Shown: positions 60,359-64,000 of the stretch, one piece after another
Layout: each line of letters begins with the position of its first letter
Position numbering within the stretch: position 1 is the stretch's first letter
Source of the DNA: Gymnothorax reevesii
Taxonomy: Eukaryota; Chordata; Actinopteri; Anguilliformes; Muraenidae
Assembly (NCBI GenBank): GCA_029721435.1
Contig: CM056576.1
Span: 64,251,876 to 64,315,875, forward strand
Reading direction: 5' to 3'
DNA: 64,000 nt
Translations under genes and position numbers: made by a program
Notes under the pieces: model-generated
The model's database searches: none
What the model saw: only the letters and a program-made list of their open reading frames with translations
What the model was told of the DNA's origin: nothing

Positions 60359-61030
60359 CTTTATGTCCTGATGGGTGAAGTTCTTTGGCAGGATTATTAA
60401 CTTTGATCCCTAGAACACGTTCATGTTTAACAGTCGACAAAACATATTTTTCCGAAATGTGCCTTTAACATTAAATGCTGTTATGCACAGATGAAGCAGC
60501 CCCAGGAAATCTTCCTCAACCCCCCATATACAAGATACAGTCCAATGGGAGGAAGGTGAGCACTATAGGCTGCAAGATGATACATAGCATACAATAGTCC
60601 CTGAATAAAAGGCTTTAAGGTAAAGATCTCCGTAAATGAATATTTTTGCAAACCTGCTAGGCTACCTTAGTGTACAATTATTGAAATGAACTGAAAAACT
60701 GGCACACTAGGACAGTTTGTGGAGTTAGTTTTATTTTTTAAAATGCAAAGATGATGTTTCCTTGCAGGTTATCCATGCCAATCAAATAGTTAGCCTGTAC
60801 CACAACTGTGTTTAACCTATGTAGCCCATAGCTTATGACAGATTCTGAATATATGATTCTTTATGGGAGCATCTTGAAGCCATGAGGTAACCACAGAGGG
60901 GACCAGTGATCAAATATATGTAATATATATTTGCTATACTGTATATAGGGGGGGCAAGGGGGGGGGGCCCAAATTGATTCCCAGTCATAGGGCCCAAAAT
61001 TGCCAGCAGCGCCCCTGAAATAAGAAGTTT
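60359..61030. other. Region without a supported gene
   Basis: The stretch ending gccagcagcgcccctg at 61001-61016 reads CAGGGGCGCTGCTGGC on the minus strand, like the end of a hAT element, but no partner terminus or duplication was found. A G-rich run lies at about 60949-60968. Confidence 0.35.
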
Positions 61031-61413
61031 GTGCTCCTGCTTCAACCATTTTCCAATAGAAAAAAAATCTGCACACATTCATTTTATACTGAGTGTGTGA
61101 GAACAGCATTTGGCATATCAAGCCCATGGTGACCTGTCAGCTAAAAAGACAGCATTTGTGCATATTTTCCTGTAATAAACCCTCTCCGATTGGGCTTTCT
61201 TGCCTCCTCGTTCTCCTGGTTCAACAGATGACTGTGCTCCTGCTTCAACCGATTTCCAAGTTTTAAAAAAAATCTGCTTATATTAATTTTCTACTGACTG
61301 TTGAGAGAACAGGATTTGGCGCATCAAGCCTACAGAGACCTGTCAGCCAATAAGACAGTATTTGGGCGTATTTTCCTGTAATAAACCCTCTCTGATTGGT
61401 CTTTCTTGCCTCC
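61031..61413. repeat. Imperfect tandem duplication with 203-bp offset
   Basis: Units at 61031-61210 and 61234-61413 share gtgctcctgcttcaacc, gacctgtcagc, ttttcctgtaataaaccctctc and ttcttgcctcc in order, with about 10-15% differences by eye. Confidence 0.8.
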
Positions 61414-62219
61414 GTTCATTGAAGATAAAACAACACAGCCGTATCATTTTGCTGACCTTCGGTGACGTGGTGACATACCGCCCAAATTGAATAATTATTT
61501 GGGGAAAAACAGAAAATTTTGGGGGCAACAGCCTTCAATGCTGTGGGCAAGCTACGCCAATGCTTATCATTTTATTTTTATTTTCCATAAAGTAACTACA
61601 TTTTCCACTGTGACTACTGTTAGTAATTTTCTTCTCATCACTGATGGATTATGTTTGTCAATGATGAAAATGACAAGCGCCAGTGTGAATCATGGGTGTA
61701 CTTAGTTTCGCATGCATGGCTTCTGCGTTTTGGCTCACCTGGACCTTTGGCTATTCCCATCCGTCGTCGTCTGTCGTTAACATTTTTCAAAAATATTCTC
61801 TGAAACTACCGAACAGATCCAGACTAAAATTAGCCACAAGCATCCTTAGGATGTCCATTTTAAAAATTGTGTTGATTATGCCCTCTGAATAACACAAAAT
61901 AGAACATAGGGGTAAAACCACCTATTTTCAGCGACATCTCAGGAACTAAAGCAGCTAGAGGTCACCAAAATCGACTGGCGCTGGGGTACCACCCTGATAC
62001 ATGTTAACATAGAATTTGAAGAAAATCCGTCAATTCGTTCTTGAGATATCTCGCAGACAAGGATTCGGGACGTACGGACGGTCATGAATACTATGTCCCA
62101 GGGGACAAAAATGGTAAACAGATCAGGGACATGGCAAGACAGATCAGAGACATGGCAGATAGGCAGAATCATAAGAAATGGCTCTTTGTAGCAATTATTT
62201 GCCTTAATACATCAAATAT
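61414..62219. other. Region without a supported gene; repeat-like sequence
   Basis: About 61720-62080 (ccgtcgtcgtctgtcgtta to cgggacgtacggacgg) resembles a dispersed fish repeat with complementary cgtccg/cgtacggacgg motifs at its two sides. I could not define its ends. No protein-coding region is recognisable. Confidence 0.35.
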
Positions 62220-62372
62220 GTGACAGTCCACAGGAAATAGGTGTACAAGGGATATTTGGTCAAAGTAAGTGCATCTTACGATCCCTTACCATTTACTAAA
62301 CATCGAAAAACTGTTTTCTCTAAAACGTAAAAAAAAAAAACCCTTATACACCCTTTTCCTGTGGACTGTCAC
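62220..62372. mobile_element. Short MITE with 32-bp terminal inverted repeats
   Basis: The left terminus gtgacagtccacaggaaata (62220-) and right terminus cctgtggactgtcac (-62372) are inverted repeats over 32 bp with three mismatches. Including the flanking tat/gta, a TA target duplication is possible. The 153-bp element cannot code for a transposase. Confidence 0.75.
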
Positions 62373-63151
62373 GTATGTTGAGTTTTGTTGTATTTCAGTA
62401 TAGCATCTGAATAAAAGATCACAATCGATTTGCTTCTTAGATTCTTGAAATGATAATTAGAATGCTCAAACTGATTTTTGAATATCTTTCCCATTTAAAA
62501 ATCAATTTTGCGAAATTATGGGGCCATGTCGGAATTGTAATCACGTTTTTTGGTATTTCATTAAGATCATGTACCTTGTTACTTTTATGCTGCAGTAGAT
62601 TATGTTTTTGTAATTTTAAGAATTAGTTAATTTTCATACAGGTCCCGGTGAACAATTCAGACTAGAAGTAAAATAAATTACAGCAAAGTGGAATCTGCTG
62701 AGTTGTTTCTCACCTGAGGTTAGATTTACATGATTTTAGGACCTGATGAGGACAAGCTGAATTTTTAATGTCCTGATTCGTGAAACCGTAGAAGTTACAG
62801 AGGGTGTACTTTCTTTTTCTCATGACAGTATAATACTAGAGTTTGATGTGAAATAATAATGAGAGTGAGTATTTTTATTTGCAGTTAAGGCGGCAATTTC
62901 TCTTGGATGATAATTATTCTAATTTAAGTGGTATCCCCTTAGTAAAGTTGTACGCCTAAACTGGGTTCAAACAGTCACCCTCTGTTTTCAGTCGGGTTTC
63001 TGGATAGAACTTTAGGATTCTACCACAAGTTAGCACATGCTTGGCTAAATTTGTGCTGAAACAAGTTATATTATATCATCCTTCAATTAAGCTTGGATGT
63101 TCTGCTTCATAATATTTGGACATGTGATAAAGGCTGCTTTGCTTTCCTTAG
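62373..63151. other. 3' end of intron 1 without a recognised element
   Basis: AT-rich sequence with no ORF, long repeat or terminal duplication that I can recognise. It leads into the pyrimidine-rich acceptor of exon 2. Confidence 0.45.
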
Positions 63152-63298
63152 GACTATCATGCTGTTGGGAACTCTATGCCCCTGGTGGACATGCAGCAGA
63201 GCTACACTCTCTTGTCTCTAACTGAGGACAATGGTCGAACAAGCATGAAGTTCCGAAGACCCATGAGGACGTGTGATGAGGAAGATTTCCCTATATCT
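63152..63298 (+). CDS. moxd2: DBH-like monooxygenase (MOXD family, MOXD2-like), exon 2
   Basis: The exon is 147 bp (49 codons), phase 0 at both ends, between ctttccttag and gtgagc. It encodes DYHAVGNSMPLVDMQQSYTL and later KFRRPMRTCDEEDFPIS, which continues the DOMON domain from exon 1's KYF end. The QxYxLL and TCDxxD motifs are characteristic of DBH/MOXD proteins, in the segment linking DOMON to the first copper domain. No stop or frameshift is present, so the gene looks intact as far as visible. The remaining exons lie to the right of the window. Confidence 0.88.
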
Positions 63299-64000
63299 GT
63301 GAGCTGATTCTTCCTCTCATTAAACAAGGATAGTGATGTTCCAACATTGAAGATAGCAGGAGAACTAAAGCACAATCATTTAAAATTCACACATAAACCC
63401 CTTGGAAAATCTAAATTCCATGAAAACAAAGTTAATGATGAAATACCATTTTAAAACATCAATTTCATTAAATACATTGTTCATGCACACACTGAGGGGG
63501 AAAATGACAAGGTCAGACTGACAGTGCCTTCCAACAAGAAATTATGAAGCACATTTCTTTTACAACAAATATATTACCTCATATTAAATTCAAAAATAAG
63601 GTACATCTGGGGTTTGATGTCAACGTGTGGTGTGTGGTATTTATTTAATGTGGGTTCCCAGAATGATACCCATTGCAGAGGCAGTCACTTGAAAGCTGCA
63701 ACTTGTGACAAGCTGGGCATCCTTCACTGTCAACTTTCCCTCAATCCATTACAAGGTCTTACACAATGAATGGAAGCTTTCCTGATGGTCATGGATCATA
63801 CGTACACACCACTCTCTGTCAAGACTTTGCTGCAATCAGTTTACATCTATTCCTAGAGGTCTGACCATTACCACATGTTCCTAGCTCGGCTATGTTAAAA
63901 TACGCTCGTGGAGCATTATTTACTTGATCCAGACAAAAGCACATTGTCAAACAAGTGATAGGAACATATTCCTCTCAGTTTTATTGGAATCAGTGCCCAT
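63299..64000 (+). other. Start of intron 2 of the monooxygenase gene
   Basis: Begins with the donor gtgagc. No further exon, repeat or ORF with a domain was recognised before the window ends. Confidence 0.6.

Larger units (their letters stand above)
27886..63151 (+). other. Intron 1 of the DBH-like monooxygenase gene (35,266 bp)
   Basis: The donor is gtaaga at 27886 and the acceptor is a pyrimidine-rich tgctttccttag ending at 63151. Both flanking exons are in phase 0 and the DOMON frame continues directly from one to the other. At least ten recognisable mobile elements occupy the intron on both strands. No second host gene was recognised inside it. Confidence 0.85.

Noticed and set aside
61001..61016. 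hAT terminus CAGGGGCGCTGCTGGC as an element boundary
   Set aside because: No partner terminus or target duplication could be found nearby.

Overview
The window looks like single-gene, repeat-dominated DNA from a ray-finned fish. The repeats are fish-type: L2, CR1/Rex-like and L1-like LINEs, a tRNA-headed SINE ending in (ATGG)n, Tc1/mariner and hAT transposons, Penelope-like fragments, and Ty3/gypsy elements with the Gmr1-type domain order. The only host gene I can support is the 5' end of a DBH-like copper monooxygenase (MOXD family, probably moxd2) on the + strand. Exon 1 lies at 27610-27885 (signal peptide and start of the DOMON domain) and exon 2 at 63152-63298. They are separated by a 35.3-kb intron filled with mobile elements. 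No prokaryotic-type genes, operons or CRISPR arrays are present.

Upstream of the gene (1-27.5 kb): a degraded DUF4371/ZMYM1-like hAT transposon with intact ends and 8-bp target-site duplications (899-4572); two arrays of a GGGGCGCTATAGAGCC-type repeat family (5456-14054), the first holding a near-identical 907-bp triplication and the second interrupted by a 1.7-kb non-autonomous hAT; a SINE; a dispersed repeat shared with 41.6-42.7 kb; an L2 LINE split by a solo LTR; a TIR-bearing element at 21.2-22.6 kb; and a second 5'-truncated L2 with a 7-bp duplication.

Inside intron 1 (27.9-63.1 kb): a Penelope-like fragment split by a dead Tc1 element; hairpin MITEs; a 445-bp tandem duplication; a CR1-like LINE carrying a SINE; a solo LTR; a 269-bp retroposon with a perfect 52-bp inverted repeat and 15-bp target duplication; and a second Tc1-like remnant. 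Next comes a 17.1-kb nest. An old minus-strand Gmr1-like gypsy element (39472-56580, target duplication acgg) was invaded by a 5.3-kb long-TIR element (40135-45449, duplication gggat). It was also invaded by a young plus-strand Gmr1-like gypsy (48598-54569, duplication agag) whose gag-pol is open for 1536 codons. A 5'-truncated L1-like LINE (58248-60347) and a TIR-type MITE follow before exon 2.

The most unusual object is the 40135-45449 element. It has 370-380-bp terminal inverted repeats made largely of about eleven degenerate copies per arm of a CAAACGTAATA motif, TGTAAC...GTTACA ends and no recognisable transposase. Target duplications give a relative chronology for most insertions. Family names rest on motif recognition by eye; no database search was run.
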